DNA of 64,000 bases, taken from contig NZ_JADOUS010000011.1 in NCBI RefSeq assembly GCF_015752045.1, positions 1-64,000 of the forward strand, read 5' to 3'. This document shows positions 40,897 through 49,513 of this stretch, piece after piece (within the stretch, counting starts at the first letter, position 1; each line of letters begins with the position of its first letter). Position numbers and translations under genes: made by a program. Source of the DNA: Arthrobacter_D sp015752045 (lineage in GTDB: Bacteria; Actinomycetota; Actinomycetes; Actinomycetales; Micrococcaceae). Below the pieces are notes generated by a model. That model ran no database searches and was not told the origin of the DNA. It saw nothing but the letters and a program-made list of their open reading frames with translations.

Positions 40897-41768
40897 CGCA
40901 GGAAGTCCATCAGGGAGGGCTGCAGCACGCGCGCCGAGACGGCGAGCGCACTCTGGTACGCGGTTTCCTGGAGTTTGAGGTCCAGGATCACGGATGCGAG
41001 GTCGACGTCTTCCACGGTGGCGCGTTCTCCTTCGAGGGCCAGCGAGGCGTCGGCGGCGGCGTCCTTGGCTTCGAGCAGGCGCGCGTGGCGTGTGCCGATC
41101 TCGCTGTGGTGGGCGGTGAGGTCCTGGATGCGCTGCTGGAGCGGCGCGAGGTTCACGGAGACGTCCCGGCCGGCGCGCAGGTCCGCGGCGATGGTGTCCA
41201 GCAGGGCGAACGCCGAGGTGGGGCCGCTACCGAACACGTCCGCGCCGTCCGCGTCGACGCGGACGCTCTGGCCCGGGCCCACCCTGCGCTCCACGGCCCC
41301 GCCGCCCGCGAAGGTGAGGTCCGGTCGGAGCGCGGCGGGCGCGTCGGTGTTCCCGGCGAACAGGAAACGGCCCGCGTAGGTGGCGTTCGCCTGGGTGGCG
41401 AGTTCGCCACGCAGGGATTCGATGTCGAGCGCGAGGGCCTCCCGCGCGGCCGGCGGCAGGACGGAGTTGGAGCCCTGCAGGGTGAGGTCGTTGACGCGGT
41501 CGAGTGCGCGCTTCGACGTCGTCATCGCGTTGTCGAGCTGCGAGAGCCAGCCCTCGCCGTTGGAGATGTTCCGGGCGTACTGCTCGTTCGCCCTGATCTC
41601 GGCACGGACGCGCAGCGCCTCGCCCGCGGCGGCCGGATCGTCCGACGGGCGGCTGATCGCCTTCTGGCTGGATGCCTTCTCCTGCAGCTCCGCAAGCCGC
41701 GCGAGGTTGTGCTGCAGGGAGCGCTGGGCTCCCTGCAGCATGGTCTGGTTGGTGACGCGCGTGATCAT
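40893..41768 (-). CDS. flgL: Flagellar hook-filament junction protein FlgL (HAP3)
   Basis: FlgL joins the hook to the filament. The 291-residue protein has flagellin-like terminal coiled coils: RVTNQTMLQGAQRSLQHNLARL at the start (positions 4-25; only the pattern is given here), SRPSDDPAAAGEALRVRA near residue 40, and a C-terminal helix ETAYQSALAVSARVLQPSL. The middle domain is short. It starts 13 bases after flgK and overlaps fliW. Exported by the flagellar type III apparatus with FlgN as likely chaperone. Confidence 0.92.
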   Translation of the reverse strand: MITRVTNQTMLQGAQRSLQHNLARLAELQEKASSQKAISRPSDDPAAAGEALRVRAEIRANEQYARNISNGEGWLSQLDNAMTTSKRALDRVNDLTLQGSNSVLPPAAREALALDIESLRGELATQANATYAGRFLFAGNTDAPAALRPDLTFAGGGAVERRVGPGQSVRVDADGADVFGSGPTSAFALLDTIAADLRAGRDVSVNLAPLQQRIQDLTAHHSEIGTRHARLLEAKDAAADASLALEGERATVEDVDLASVILDLKLQETAYQSALAVSARVLQPSLMDFLR

Positions 41769-41781
41769 GGTGGCCTTTTCC

Positions 41782-43167
41782 CTAGCGTCCGACGATTCCC
41801 ATGCGGTTGATGAGGACGTCGAGCATCTCGTCGACGGCCGTCATCACACGCGCGGCGCCCTGGTAGGCGTGCTGGTACTGCAGCAGGTTGACCTGTTCCT
41901 CATCCATGCTGACCGAGGTGGCGCCCAGCTGCTGCTGCAGGGCGCTGGTGGCGGAGACCTCCGCCAGGGCGTTGCCCTGCAGCTCGGTGCGGGCCGCCGC
42001 GCCGAGGTCGACGACGAACGCCGACCAGGCGGCGTCGGGCGATCCGGTACCCGTGCCGAGCCCCGAGATGCCCAGCGCCACGGAGCCGTCGAAGCCGCCC
42101 GCTCCCGGGGCGCCTGCGGCGAGGTCCTCGCGGCGGGTCGGCAGGACGTCCAGTGACGCCGCGGCGCGGCCCGGCTGGTACGCGAAGAACGGCCCCTTGC
42201 CGGCGTTTCCGTGGAGCGTGTTCACCTGGTCGGCGAGCGTCGCCGCGAAAGCGTTGTACCCGGCGGCTGCCTGGGCGAGGGGGCCGCCGTCGTCGGCGGG
42301 AGCGAGGAGGGAGAGTGTGGCGGCGAGCTCGCCGCTCTCGATCCCGGCCGGGGTGCCCGGCCGGTGCGTCCATTCGACCTGGACGGTCCCGGCGTCGTCG
42401 AGCCCCGCCGGTCCGGCGACCTGCAGCGTACGGGCCGTGGTGCCCGAGACGAGGGGGTTGCCTACCACCAGGACGTCGGCCGTGCCGTCCGCGTTGTCCC
42501 GGACCGTCGCGCCGGTCAGTCCGGCGAGCGTCGAGGTCATGGTGGTCCGGCGGTCCACGAGCTCGTTGGCGGAGGCGCCGGCGGCCACGGCGGAGCGGAT
42601 CTGTCGATTCAGGTCGGCGACCTGTGCGGCGGCGTCGTTGACCTCGGCGACGAGGTTCGTGGCCGAGGAGCGTGCGGTCGCCCACTGCGCCTCCACCTCC
42701 CGGTACCCGGCGGCGATGCGGGACGTGAGCTGCCCTGCCGCGGCGAGCAGCGTCGACGCCGGGGCGTCCTTCTCGGGCTGGTTGGAGACCTCCTGCCAGC
42801 CGGCCCAGAAGTCCTGGAGGGACGCCGAGACGCCGTTGGCGCCCGGCTCCCGCAGCCCGTCCTCGAGTGCGGTGAAGGCCTGCGCGCGGACGGCGGTGTA
42901 GCCGGCGGCGCCCGCCGTGATGCGGACCCGTGCCTCGAGATGGGCATCTCCGAGCCGGGCGATGCCTGCGGCGAGGACGCCTTCGCCGGGGCGGATGCCG
43001 GTGGTGAAGAGCGATGGGCGGGCCGGGGCGGTGGCCGAGGTCTCGAGCCGCTGCCGCGTGTACCCCGGCGTGTTCGCATTGGCGATGTTCTGCCCGGTGA
43101 CGTCGAGGCCCGCGCGTGCTGCGGCAAGTCCGGAGTACGCCGTGGTGAGTCCGCTGAATGTGCTCAT
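41782..43167 (-). CDS. flgK: Flagellar hook-associated protein FlgK (HAP1)
   Basis: The 461-residue protein has the rod-hook N-terminal motif GQNIANANTPGYTRQRLE (near residues 24-41), the conserved DFWAGWQEVSNQPE segment near 113, and a C-terminal helix region DEEQVNLLQYQHAYQGAARV typical of FlgK. The start is ATG 43167; the frame remains open through the flgN gene upstream but the added peptide is that gene in another frame. Seven bases separate it from flgN. It forms the first of two junction rings between hook and filament. Confidence 0.93.
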   Translation of the reverse strand: MSTFSGLTTAYSGLAAARAGLDVTGQNIANANTPGYTRQRLETSATAPARPSLFTTGIRPGEGVLAAGIARLGDAHLEARVRITAGAAGYTAVRAQAFTALEDGLREPGANGVSASLQDFWAGWQEVSNQPEKDAPASTLLAAAGQLTSRIAAGYREVEAQWATARSSATNLVAEVNDAAAQVADLNRQIRSAVAAGASANELVDRRTTMTSTLAGLTGATVRDNADGTADVLVVGNPLVSGTTARTLQVAGPAGLDDAGTVQVEWTHRPGTPAGIESGELAATLSLLAPADDGGPLAQAAAGYNAFAATLADQVNTLHGNAGKGPFFAYQPGRAAASLDVLPTRREDLAAGAPGAGGFDGSVALGISGLGTGTGSPDAAWSAFVVDLGAAARTELQGNALAEVSATSALQQQLGATSVSMDEEQVNLLQYQHAYQGAARVMTAVDEMLDVLINRMGIVGR

Positions 43168-43174
43168 CGTCGCG

Positions 43175-43663
43175 TTACATGTCCTTGTCGAGGAGGGTGG
43201 GTTGTCCGCCGGATCGGCGGCTCGTGGCGCCGTCCGCGGCATACGTGCCCGCGCCTGTGCCGATGCCCGCGAGGGTCTCCTGGGCCGACCGGCTGGCCGC
43301 CTTGAGGAAGTGCTGGTTGCTGTCACGCAATGCGCCGATCTGTGCCACGAGGACCGTCATGGCCTGGAGGTGCGCGGTCAGCAGTTCACCCCAGGGTTCG
43401 TCGGGGGCCGCTACGGCCAGCTCCCGGAGGGTGGCAGTGCCGTCGATGCCCCACTCCTTCGCGACGCCCGCGGCGTGCACGGCACGGGCCAGGCCGGTGT
43501 CGCGGAGCCGTTCGAGGACCTGTTCCACCTCGCGGGTGGCGTGGTGGAGCCAGCGGGTGTTGCCGGAGGTGAGGAGGAGTTGTTCCTCCTCGAGCTTGAA
43601 GACGAGGAGCTCGAGCAGCTCGCGTTCCTGCCACAGCAGGGCGGACAGGTTCTGGGCGCTCAC
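43175..43663 (-). CDS. flgN: FlgN-type flagellar export chaperone
   Basis: The 162-residue protein is largely helical: LSALLWQERELLELLVFKLE near residues 6-25, then TRWLHHATREVEQVLERL and LTAHLQAMTVLVAQIGALRD, the pattern of FlgN (NolB/FlgN chaperones of FlgK and FlgL). It is followed directly by flgK and flgL, its expected clients. The start is GTG 43663 with GGAGG upstream. A sigma-28-type promoter at 43709-43735 begins the unit, and a leader hairpin overlaps the ribosome-binding region. Confidence 0.88.
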   Translation of the reverse strand: MSAQNLSALLWQERELLELLVFKLEEEQLLLTSGNTRWLHHATREVEQVLERLRDTGLARAVHAAGVAKEWGIDGTATLRELAVAAPDEPWGELLTAHLQAMTVLVAQIGALRDSNQHFLKAASRSAQETLAGIGTGAGTYAADGATSRRSGGQPTLLDKDM

Positions 43664-43708
43664 GGTCTTACCTCCTCCCCGGTGCCACGGACGGTGGAAC
43701 CGGGAGAA

Positions 43709-43735
43709 CTATCGGCGTTGCCCGGCGCGATGTAA
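43709..43735 (-). promoter_or_regulatory. Sigma-28-type promoter of flgN-flgK-flgL-fliW
   Basis: On the minus strand TTAC (43732-43735), 15 bases, then GCCGATAG (43709-43716) matches the FliA consensus TAAA-N15-GCCGATAA closely. The predicted transcript start is near 43702. From it a hairpin of arms around CTCCCGGT and ACCGGGGAG reaches into the GGAGG of flgN. Confidence 0.75.
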
Positions 43736-43778
43736 GGAACGTCGTCAGGCGCGTCGTCGACAACTTACCAGGAGAGGC

Positions 43779-46040
43779 TCATCCGAGAAGGCTGGTAGCC
43801 GTTGCGGGCAGGGCGTGCTTGGTGATCCACGGGGCGACCTTCGCGGCGGGCAACGGTTTGGCGAAGTGGAAGCCCTGGGCGAGATCGCACCCCAGCGCGC
43901 GCAGCTCCACCAGGGTCTCCGCGTTGTCGACCCCTTCGGCGACCACCCGCAGGTCGAGGCTGTGGGCCAAATCGATGATGGAGCCCACGAGCCCGCCGGC
44001 GCGTGGATCGGTGCGCATGGCGGTGATGAAGGACCGGTCCAGTTTGAGCTCGTCGGCAGGAAGGTCACGCAGGTACGCGAGGGAGCTGTAGCCGGTCCCG
44101 AAGTCGTCGATCGAGATCTGGATGCCCGCGTTGCGAAGGCGCGCGAGGATCTTCGCGGAATGGACGGGGTCGGCCATCAGCATGTCCTCGGTGATCTCGA
44201 GCATGAGGCGCTGCGGTGGTGTGCCGTGCTGTTCGAGCAGCGCGAGGATCTGGCGGGGCAGATCCGGCTGGATGCAGGACCCGGAGAGATTCACGGCCAC
44301 GCTGATCGTCAGCCCGTCGGCATGCCATCGGGAGACCTGACCCACCGCGGCCTCGAGCACGAGCGTGGAGAGCTGGGGCATCAGGCCGGCTTCCTCGGCC
44401 AGGGGGAGGAACGACGTCGGCGGCAGTTGCCCGAGAAGGGGGTGGTTCCACCGGACCAGGGCTTCGACGCTGGTCACGCCGTCGTCGGGGAGGTTCACCT
44501 TCGGTTGGTAGTGAAGCTCGAACTGGCCCTCGACCAGTGCTGCGCGGAGCTCCTGCAGGGTCCTCAGTTTCCGCGCACCGCCGTCGTCGTCCATCGAGCT
44601 GTAGAGGTGGTGTCCGCTGCGGGTGGACTTGGCCCGGAACATCGCGATGTCCGCCTTGCGCATCAGGAGGCTGATGTCGGTGCCGTTCTCCGGCGTGAGG
44701 GCGATGCCGATGCTGACGCTGATCTTGATGGAGGCCGTCCCGATCTGGATCGGTTCCGTGAGTTCGGCTTGAAGCCGCTGCGCCACCACCAGGGCTTCCT
44801 CCCTGGACAGGCCGTCGAGGAACACGGCGAACTCGTCGCCGCCGAGGCGGGCGAACAGGTCGTTCGGGCGCAGCGGCCGGGCGAAGCGCTCGCTCACCTG
44901 GACGAGGAGGGCGTCGCCGACGCTGTGCCCCAGAGCGTCGTTGACGTCCTTGAAGCGGTCGAGGTCCAGGAAGAACAGGGCGCCGGAGTGACGTCCGCCC
45001 AACCGTCCGCGGAGATCCGTGACGAGCCCCCTGCGGTTCGGCAGCTTCGTCAGTTCGTCCGTGGTGGCGAGGGTGACCAGCATGCGGTTCCGGAAGAGGA
45101 GGGGCACTGCGGCCAGGAGGAGGGTGAGGGCGGCGAGGACCTGGGCGAGCGGCGCGATGGGCATCTGGCAGCCGATGATCAGGACGGCGACGGCCGCGGT
45201 GGTGGACACCATCAGCATGGTGACGGCAGGCAGGCCACGGTCCTGGTGGCGGAAAGAAACCCCGCCTCGAGCGACGCCGTCGATCCACAGGGCGATGGCG
45301 GCGATTCCGAGGATCCACCCGGTGTCGACGGCGGAGCCGACAACGTAGTCCTGCACGCCCAGGGCGAAGGCGATGTCCGCGGCGGCGAAGAGGACCAGGC
45401 CCAGTACGAGTAGCAGCCAGCGCGGGCCGAGGTCGAGCCCGCGGGAGGCCAGCAGGCCGCCGACGGCAGTGATCAGCAGGAGATCGAGCACGGGGTAGAT
45501 GACGACGACGATCATCTCGAACGTCGTGCCACCGCCGGCGCCGGATCGCAGGACCGGCGCGAGGATCATGGCCATGAGGGACGCGGCAGCCAGCGCTCCC
45601 ACCAGGCTGTCCAGCAGCAGGGGCCACGTCACGCCCTTCAGCTTGCGTACCGTCACCGCGAGGGCGCCGAGCATCAGCGGGTAGAAGGCGAAGTAGGCGA
45701 CATCCGCAGCCGAGATGACGGCGTGGGCCTGCTGCCCCTGCAGTGTCGAGAGATAGTAGACGTCGCCCACGGTGTAGGCGGTGACTGCCGCACCGCCGAA
45801 CACCACCTGCCACTGCGTCAGGCGCGTCCTCAGGACGGCGCAGACGCACACGGCGACAGCGGCGACTTCCGCGCCGATGCCGAGCCACACGCCGATGACC
45901 TCGAACCGCACCCGGTCGCCGAGCAGGAGACCGACGACATACAGCGCCGACACGACGACCGTCGTGATCACCGGTATCCGGGAGATCTCCGTCCGCTCAG
46001 CACTGCCCCCAACAGCCTCACGCGGCACAACAGCACGCAC
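43779..46040 (-). CDS. Membrane-bound GGDEF-EAL cyclic-di-GMP enzyme
   Basis: The 753-residue protein has about nine membrane helices in residues 20-315 (for example VITTVVVSALYVVGLLLG and WLLLVLGLVLFAAADIAFAL). A GGDEF domain follows (RLGGDEFAVF near 397, FFLDLDRFKDVND near 355), then an EAL domain (VEALVRWNHP near 523, NLSG, EITEDML, DDFGTGYSSLAYL, LKLDRSFI). Both motifs are intact, so it may make and break c-di-GMP; which activity dominates cannot be told. The start is GTG 46040 with GGAAG upstream. It is inserted between the flgN and fliC promoters, consistent with motility control. Confidence 0.92.
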   Translation of the reverse strand: MRAVVPREAVGGSAERTEISRIPVITTVVVSALYVVGLLLGDRVRFEVIGVWLGIGAEVAAVAVCVCAVLRTRLTQWQVVFGGAAVTAYTVGDVYYLSTLQGQQAHAVISAADVAYFAFYPLMLGALAVTVRKLKGVTWPLLLDSLVGALAAASLMAMILAPVLRSGAGGGTTFEMIVVVIYPVLDLLLITAVGGLLASRGLDLGPRWLLLVLGLVLFAAADIAFALGVQDYVVGSAVDTGWILGIAAIALWIDGVARGGVSFRHQDRGLPAVTMLMVSTTAAVAVLIIGCQMPIAPLAQVLAALTLLLAAVPLLFRNRMLVTLATTDELTKLPNRRGLVTDLRGRLGGRHSGALFFLDLDRFKDVNDALGHSVGDALLVQVSERFARPLRPNDLFARLGGDEFAVFLDGLSREEALVVAQRLQAELTEPIQIGTASIKISVSIGIALTPENGTDISLLMRKADIAMFRAKSTRSGHHLYSSMDDDGGARKLRTLQELRAALVEGQFELHYQPKVNLPDDGVTSVEALVRWNHPLLGQLPPTSFLPLAEEAGLMPQLSTLVLEAAVGQVSRWHADGLTISVAVNLSGSCIQPDLPRQILALLEQHGTPPQRLMLEITEDMLMADPVHSAKILARLRNAGIQISIDDFGTGYSSLAYLRDLPADELKLDRSFITAMRTDPRAGGLVGSIIDLAHSLDLRVVAEGVDNAETLVELRALGCDLAQGFHFAKPLPAAKVAPWITKHALPATATSLLG

Positions 46041-46226
46041 CCAGCACTTCCTTCCCTCCAGAATCAGGAATCTGATCGAGAAGTGAGCTTACGGTCGTGC
46101 CTCGGGACCGGCCGCCGATTCGGCCTGCTCCGGCGTAACCCACGGCGAAAACTTGGCCTTCCTTGCGTCTGGTCGGGCTGCAGTGGATGGGTCAGGGAAC
46201 GTACTGAAAAAAGTTCGACGGATTCC

Positions 46227-46253
46227 TAACGCACTCGGGGTCGCTTCCGATAG
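46227..46253 (+). promoter_or_regulatory. Sigma-28-type promoter of the flagellin gene
   Basis: TAAC (46227-46230), 15 bases, then TCCGATAG (46246-46253) matches TAAA-N15-GCCGATAA. The extended sequence TCCGATAGCTAC is shared, apart from one base, with the flgB promoter. Transcription should start near 46260. Confidence 0.75.
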
Positions 46254-46261
46254 CTACCGTT

Positions 46262-46283
46262 GCAGGCCCATGGATGGGCCTGC
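46262..46283 (+). promoter_or_regulatory. Flagellin leader hairpin with GGA loop (candidate CsrA site)
   Basis: GCAGGCCCA and TGGGCCTGC form a perfect 9-base stem with a TGGA loop, starting a base or two after the predicted transcript start. A second GGA lies in the ribosome-binding site GGAGG (46301-46305). CsrA sites are GGA in a hairpin loop plus one over the ribosome-binding site, which is the layout seen here. Confidence 0.5.
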
Positions 46284-46313
46284 GATAGCAACCCTTTCAC
46301 GGAGGAATACATC

Positions 46314-47141
46314 ATGGGTTTCCAGATCAACACCAACACCGCGGCCAACACCGCTTACCGCAACCTCTCCAGCACCCAGGGCGATATGTCCAAGTCGCTC
46401 GAGAAGCTCTCCAGCGGTCTCCGCATCAACCGTGCAGCCGACGACGCCGCCGGCCTGGCGATCTCCGAGGGCCTGCGCTCGCAGATCGGCGGACTGGGAG
46501 TTGCAGCCCGCAACGCCCAGGACGGCATCAGCGTGGTCCAGACCGCTGAAGGTGCGCTTTCCGAGGTCCACAGCATTCTGCAGCGTGTCCGTGACCTCGC
46601 GGTCCAGTCGGGCAACGACTCGAACAACGCAGATGCACGCACGGCCATCCAGACCGAAGTCACGGCACTTGGCGATGAGCTCTCGCGTATCGCAACGTCC
46701 ACCAACTTCAACGGTACGGACCTGCTGAGCGCGGCAGCAACCGGCCTCACGTTCCAGGTCGGAGCGGGCTCGACCGCCGCGAACGATCAGATCACGGTTG
46801 CGGCCACCGACATCGAGGCTGTCGCGACGGCCGTCAAGGGCCTTACGTTCACCAGCTCGGCGGATGCGCTGACGTCGATCGCCGAACTGGATACACAGAT
46901 CAAGGACGTGTCTGCTGCACGCTCCGGCCTCGGTGCGGTGCAGAACCGCTTCGAGTCCGCGATCAACAGCATCAACGTCTCGCAGGAGAACCTCTCGGCG
47001 GCCAAGTCCCGCATCACCGACACCGACATGGCGAAGGAGATGGCGGACTTCACCCGCGCCAACATCCTCTCGCAGGCCGGTACCGCGATGCTCGCCCAGG
47101 CCAACCAGATGAACCAGGGTGTCCTTCAGCTCCTCCGCTAG
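46314..47141 (+). CDS. fliC: Flagellin
   Basis: The 275-residue flagellin has only the conserved D0/D1 parts: GFQINTNTAANTAYRNLSST at the start, LEKLSSGLRINRAADDAAGL near residue 27, the LQRVRDLAVQSGNDSNN helix near 85-103 (which includes the region for TLR5-type contacts), and the C-terminal block ITDTDMAKEMADFTRANIL ending VLQLLR. The variable D2/D3 region is almost absent, making a thin filament likely. ATG 46314 has GGAGG eight bases upstream. Controlled by a sigma-28-type promoter and a leader hairpin; a terminator follows. Confidence 0.96.
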   Translation: MGFQINTNTAANTAYRNLSSTQGDMSKSLEKLSSGLRINRAADDAAGLAISEGLRSQIGGLGVAARNAQDGISVVQTAEGALSEVHSILQRVRDLAVQSGNDSNNADARTAIQTEVTALGDELSRIATSTNFNGTDLLSAAATGLTFQVGAGSTAANDQITVAATDIEAVATAVKGLTFTSSADALTSIAELDTQIKDVSAARSGLGAVQNRFESAINSINVSQENLSAAKSRITDTDMAKEMADFTRANILSQAGTAMLAQANQMNQGVLQLLR

Positions 47142-47164
47142 ACGGTGAGTTCGTAGGCGAAGAG

Positions 47165-47213
47165 TGCACGGTGGCGGGACTGATCCTGGACCGAGAGGTC
47201 CCGCCACCGTGCA
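47165..47213 (+). terminator. Terminator after fliC
   Basis: TGCACGGTGGCGGGAC (47165-47180) and GTCCCGCCACCGTGCA (47198-47213) make a perfect 16-base stem 23 bases after the fliC stop. It should separate the abundant fliC message from fliD-fliS. Confidence 0.85.
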
Positions 47214-47282
47214 TTCGCCTGCTGAGCACGACCCCTTTGAAAGACTCCCAGCACGGACCCGTTCCACCCGAGAGGTAGACCC

Positions 47283-48656
47283 ATGGCGTTCTCCATCGAC
47301 GGCATCGCGAGCGGGCTGGACACCACGAACATGATCAACCAGCTCATGCAGCTGGAAGCCCGCCCGCAGACGATCCTCAAGGCGAAGGCCGCCTCGACGC
47401 AGGGCTTCGTCACCGCCCTGCAGCAGCTGAACAAGCAGCTCGGCTCACTGACGGAGCTCGCCACCAAGACCGCGAAGCCCCTGGCCCTCGATCTCTACAA
47501 GGTCGCCAGCAGCTCCGACGCCGCCACCGCCACGGCCACGTCGTCGGCCGGCGCAGGCACCCTCGACTTCACCGTCCGGCAGCTCGCGCAGTCACAGTCC
47601 TCCGTGACGGGCGTCATGACGGCCTTCTCCCCGGAGGCCTCCACGCTCACCCTGCGGGCGAAGGACGGCACCACCACTGAGATCGCAACCACCGGCACCC
47701 TCGACGACGTCGTCGCCCAGGTGAACAAGGCCGACATCGGCATCACCGCCACGAAGGTCAGCACCGGGACCATCGGCGGCGTGCAGCAGTACCGACTCCA
47801 GTTCACGGCGCAGGAGCCCGGTGCCGAGCACGGGTTCGAGGTCTTCCGGGGAACCGCGGCCGACGTCGCTGCCGGCACCGCGACCGACCTCTTCACGGAG
47901 ACCGGCGCGGCGACCGTCCGCGCCGCGCAGGACGCCGAGGTGGTCCTCTGGGGCGGCACTGCGGCGGAGCAGACCGTGGCGTCGTCGTCGAACACGTTCA
48001 CCGACATCCTCCCCGGCGTCTCCGTCACCGTCGCCAAGACCACCACCGAGCCGGTATCCGTCACCGTCTCCCGCGACGCCGAGGCCACCACCACGAAGGC
48101 GAAGGAGCTCGTGGAGGCGCTGCGCGGCGTCTTCTCCTTCGTCGATGCCAACACCAAGGTCTCGCCGAGTGCAACGGCCAGTGCCGCGCCGACGTCGGGC
48201 CGGTTCACGGGAGACAGCGCCGTCCGCGGGATCGCCCAGTCGGTACTCACGGCGGCGACGGCGCCCATCAACGGCAAGTCGACGTCGGAGCTCGGCATCA
48301 CGCTGACCCGCTCCGGGACCGTGGAGTTCGACGCCGAGAAGTTCGCCGCCGCGCTCGCGAAGGACCCGACCGCCGTGAAGGACGCCCTGACCCAGCTCGC
48401 CGGGCGCGTAGCGGATGCCGGCAAGGCAGCTTCGGACAAGTTCGACGGCGAGCTCACGCGCCGGATCACGAGCCAGGAATCGACCGTCCGCAGCCTCAAC
48501 GACCAGGTGTCCGGCTGGGACCAGCGGCTCGAGAAGCGCCGGGCGACCCTCGAACGCACCTATTCGGCGCTCGAGGTCCAGCTCTCACAACTCCAATCAC
48601 AGGGGGACTGGCTGTCATCCCAGCTGGCAGGCCTCCCCACCGGAAGCGGGCTCTAG
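47283..48656 (+). CDS. fliD: Flagellar filament cap protein FliD (HAP2)
   Basis: The 457-residue protein begins with the FliD N-terminal signature FSIDGIASGLDTTNMINQLM and LEARPQTILKAKAA. Its C-terminal coiled coil includes QLAGRVADAGKAASDKFDG, LTRRITSQESTVRSLNDQV and a final helix YSALEVQLSQLQSQGDWL. It caps the filament tip and assists flagellin folding. The middle domains are rich in Ala/Thr. No promoter is obvious after the fliC terminator, so some readthrough may serve it. fliS follows without a gap. Confidence 0.92.
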   Translation: MAFSIDGIASGLDTTNMINQLMQLEARPQTILKAKAASTQGFVTALQQLNKQLGSLTELATKTAKPLALDLYKVASSSDAATATATSSAGAGTLDFTVRQLAQSQSSVTGVMTAFSPEASTLTLRAKDGTTTEIATTGTLDDVVAQVNKADIGITATKVSTGTIGGVQQYRLQFTAQEPGAEHGFEVFRGTAADVAAGTATDLFTETGAATVRAAQDAEVVLWGGTAAEQTVASSSNTFTDILPGVSVTVAKTTTEPVSVTVSRDAEATTTKAKELVEALRGVFSFVDANTKVSPSATASAAPTSGRFTGDSAVRGIAQSVLTAATAPINGKSTSELGITLTRSGTVEFDAEKFAAALAKDPTAVKDALTQLAGRVADAGKAASDKFDGELTRRITSQESTVRSLNDQVSGWDQRLEKRRATLERTYSALEVQLSQLQSQGDWLSSQLAGLPTGSGL

Positions 48657-49130
48657 ATGCTGCAGATGAACGGATACCAGGCCAAGCGTTCGCAGTACGT
48701 GCAGGACGCCGTCCTGTCGGCGACTCCCGCAGGGCTGCTGACCATGCTCTACGACCGGCTGCTGCTCGACCTCGCGCGGGCCGGTGCCGCCCAGGAGGCG
48801 GGGGAGTGGACGCAAGCCTCGGAGAACCTGCTGCACGCGCAGGACATCGTGGGCGAGCTGATGTCCTCGCTGCGTACGGACGTCTGGGACGGCGCGGCCG
48901 GGCTCATGTCCCTCTACACCTATGTGCGGCAGACCCTGGTCGACGCCAATACCCGGCGGGACCGCGCCAGGACCGCGGAGTGTGCCGAGATCCTCGAACC
49001 GCTGCGCCAGGCCTGGCACGAAGCCGCCCGCACCGGGCAGGCGCCCGCCGTCGTCCCTGGTAGCCAGACCCCCGCGTTCCCACAGGACCAGGACGCGCCC
49101 CGCTCCCTCGGAGTGCTCGGTGTCGGCTGA
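48657..49130 (+). CDS. fliS: Flagellin export chaperone FliS
   Basis: The 157-residue protein has the FliS blocks GYQAKRSQYVQDAVLSATPA and LLTMLYDRLLLDLARAG, then the helices that bind flagellin C-termini (ENLLHAQDIVGELMSSLRTD and LMSLYTYVRQTLVDAN). Its C-terminal 40 residues are a longer, disordered tail than usual. It begins right after the fliD stop, and its end overlaps the next gene by 11 bases. Prevents premature flagellin polymerisation in the cytoplasm. Confidence 0.92.
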   Translation: MLQMNGYQAKRSQYVQDAVLSATPAGLLTMLYDRLLLDLARAGAAQEAGEWTQASENLLHAQDIVGELMSSLRTDVWDGAAGLMSLYTYVRQTLVDANTRRDRARTAECAEILEPLRQAWHEAARTGQAPAVVPGSQTPAFPQDQDAPRSLGVLGVG

Positions 49131-49494
49131 GCCCGACAGCCCGGCAGCGACCGCCGCCCTCACGGCCTGGACCTCCGCGCTTGATGCGCTCGAGGACGTC
49201 CTCGACACACTCGAAGCGGCCGCGGCAACCATCCCCGACGAGGAGACGGCCGCCGACCCGGAGCTCCTGCGCCGGGCCGCCGCCGCCGTGGATTGGACCC
49301 CACCCCGCGTGGACGCCCCCATTCCCGCTGTCCTCGTGCCGCGGGCGGCACGCATCAGCGAACGCCAGCAGGCCGTACTCACCCGCCTGACGGCAGACGC
49401 CGACACCCTGCGGCGCCATCGGTCCGCACTCGGATCCGTCCAGGCGGCGACAGCCCCGCGGCAGTCCTCCGTCTACCTCGACGTCACGGGCTGA
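49120..49494 (+). CDS. Putative FliT-like flagellar chaperone
   Basis: The 124-residue protein begins at GTG 49120 with GGAG at 49110-49113, six bases upstream, and overlaps fliS by 11 bases. It is predicted to be helical (ALTAWTSALDALEDVLDTLE near residues 13-32, ISERQQAVLTRLTADADTL near 78-96). Sequence similarity to FliT is not visible by eye; the assignment rests on position (fliD-fliS-fliT order) and helical character. It may bind FliD as FliT does. Its end precedes the sigma-28-type promoter of flgB. Confidence 0.55.
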   Translation: MSAEPDSPAATAALTAWTSALDALEDVLDTLEAAAATIPDEETAADPELLRRAAAAVDWTPPRVDAPIPAVLVPRAARISERQQAVLTRLTADADTLRRHRSALGSVQAATAPRQSSVYLDVTG

Positions 49495-49513
49495 AAGCTT
49501 CGACGCAAGCGCC

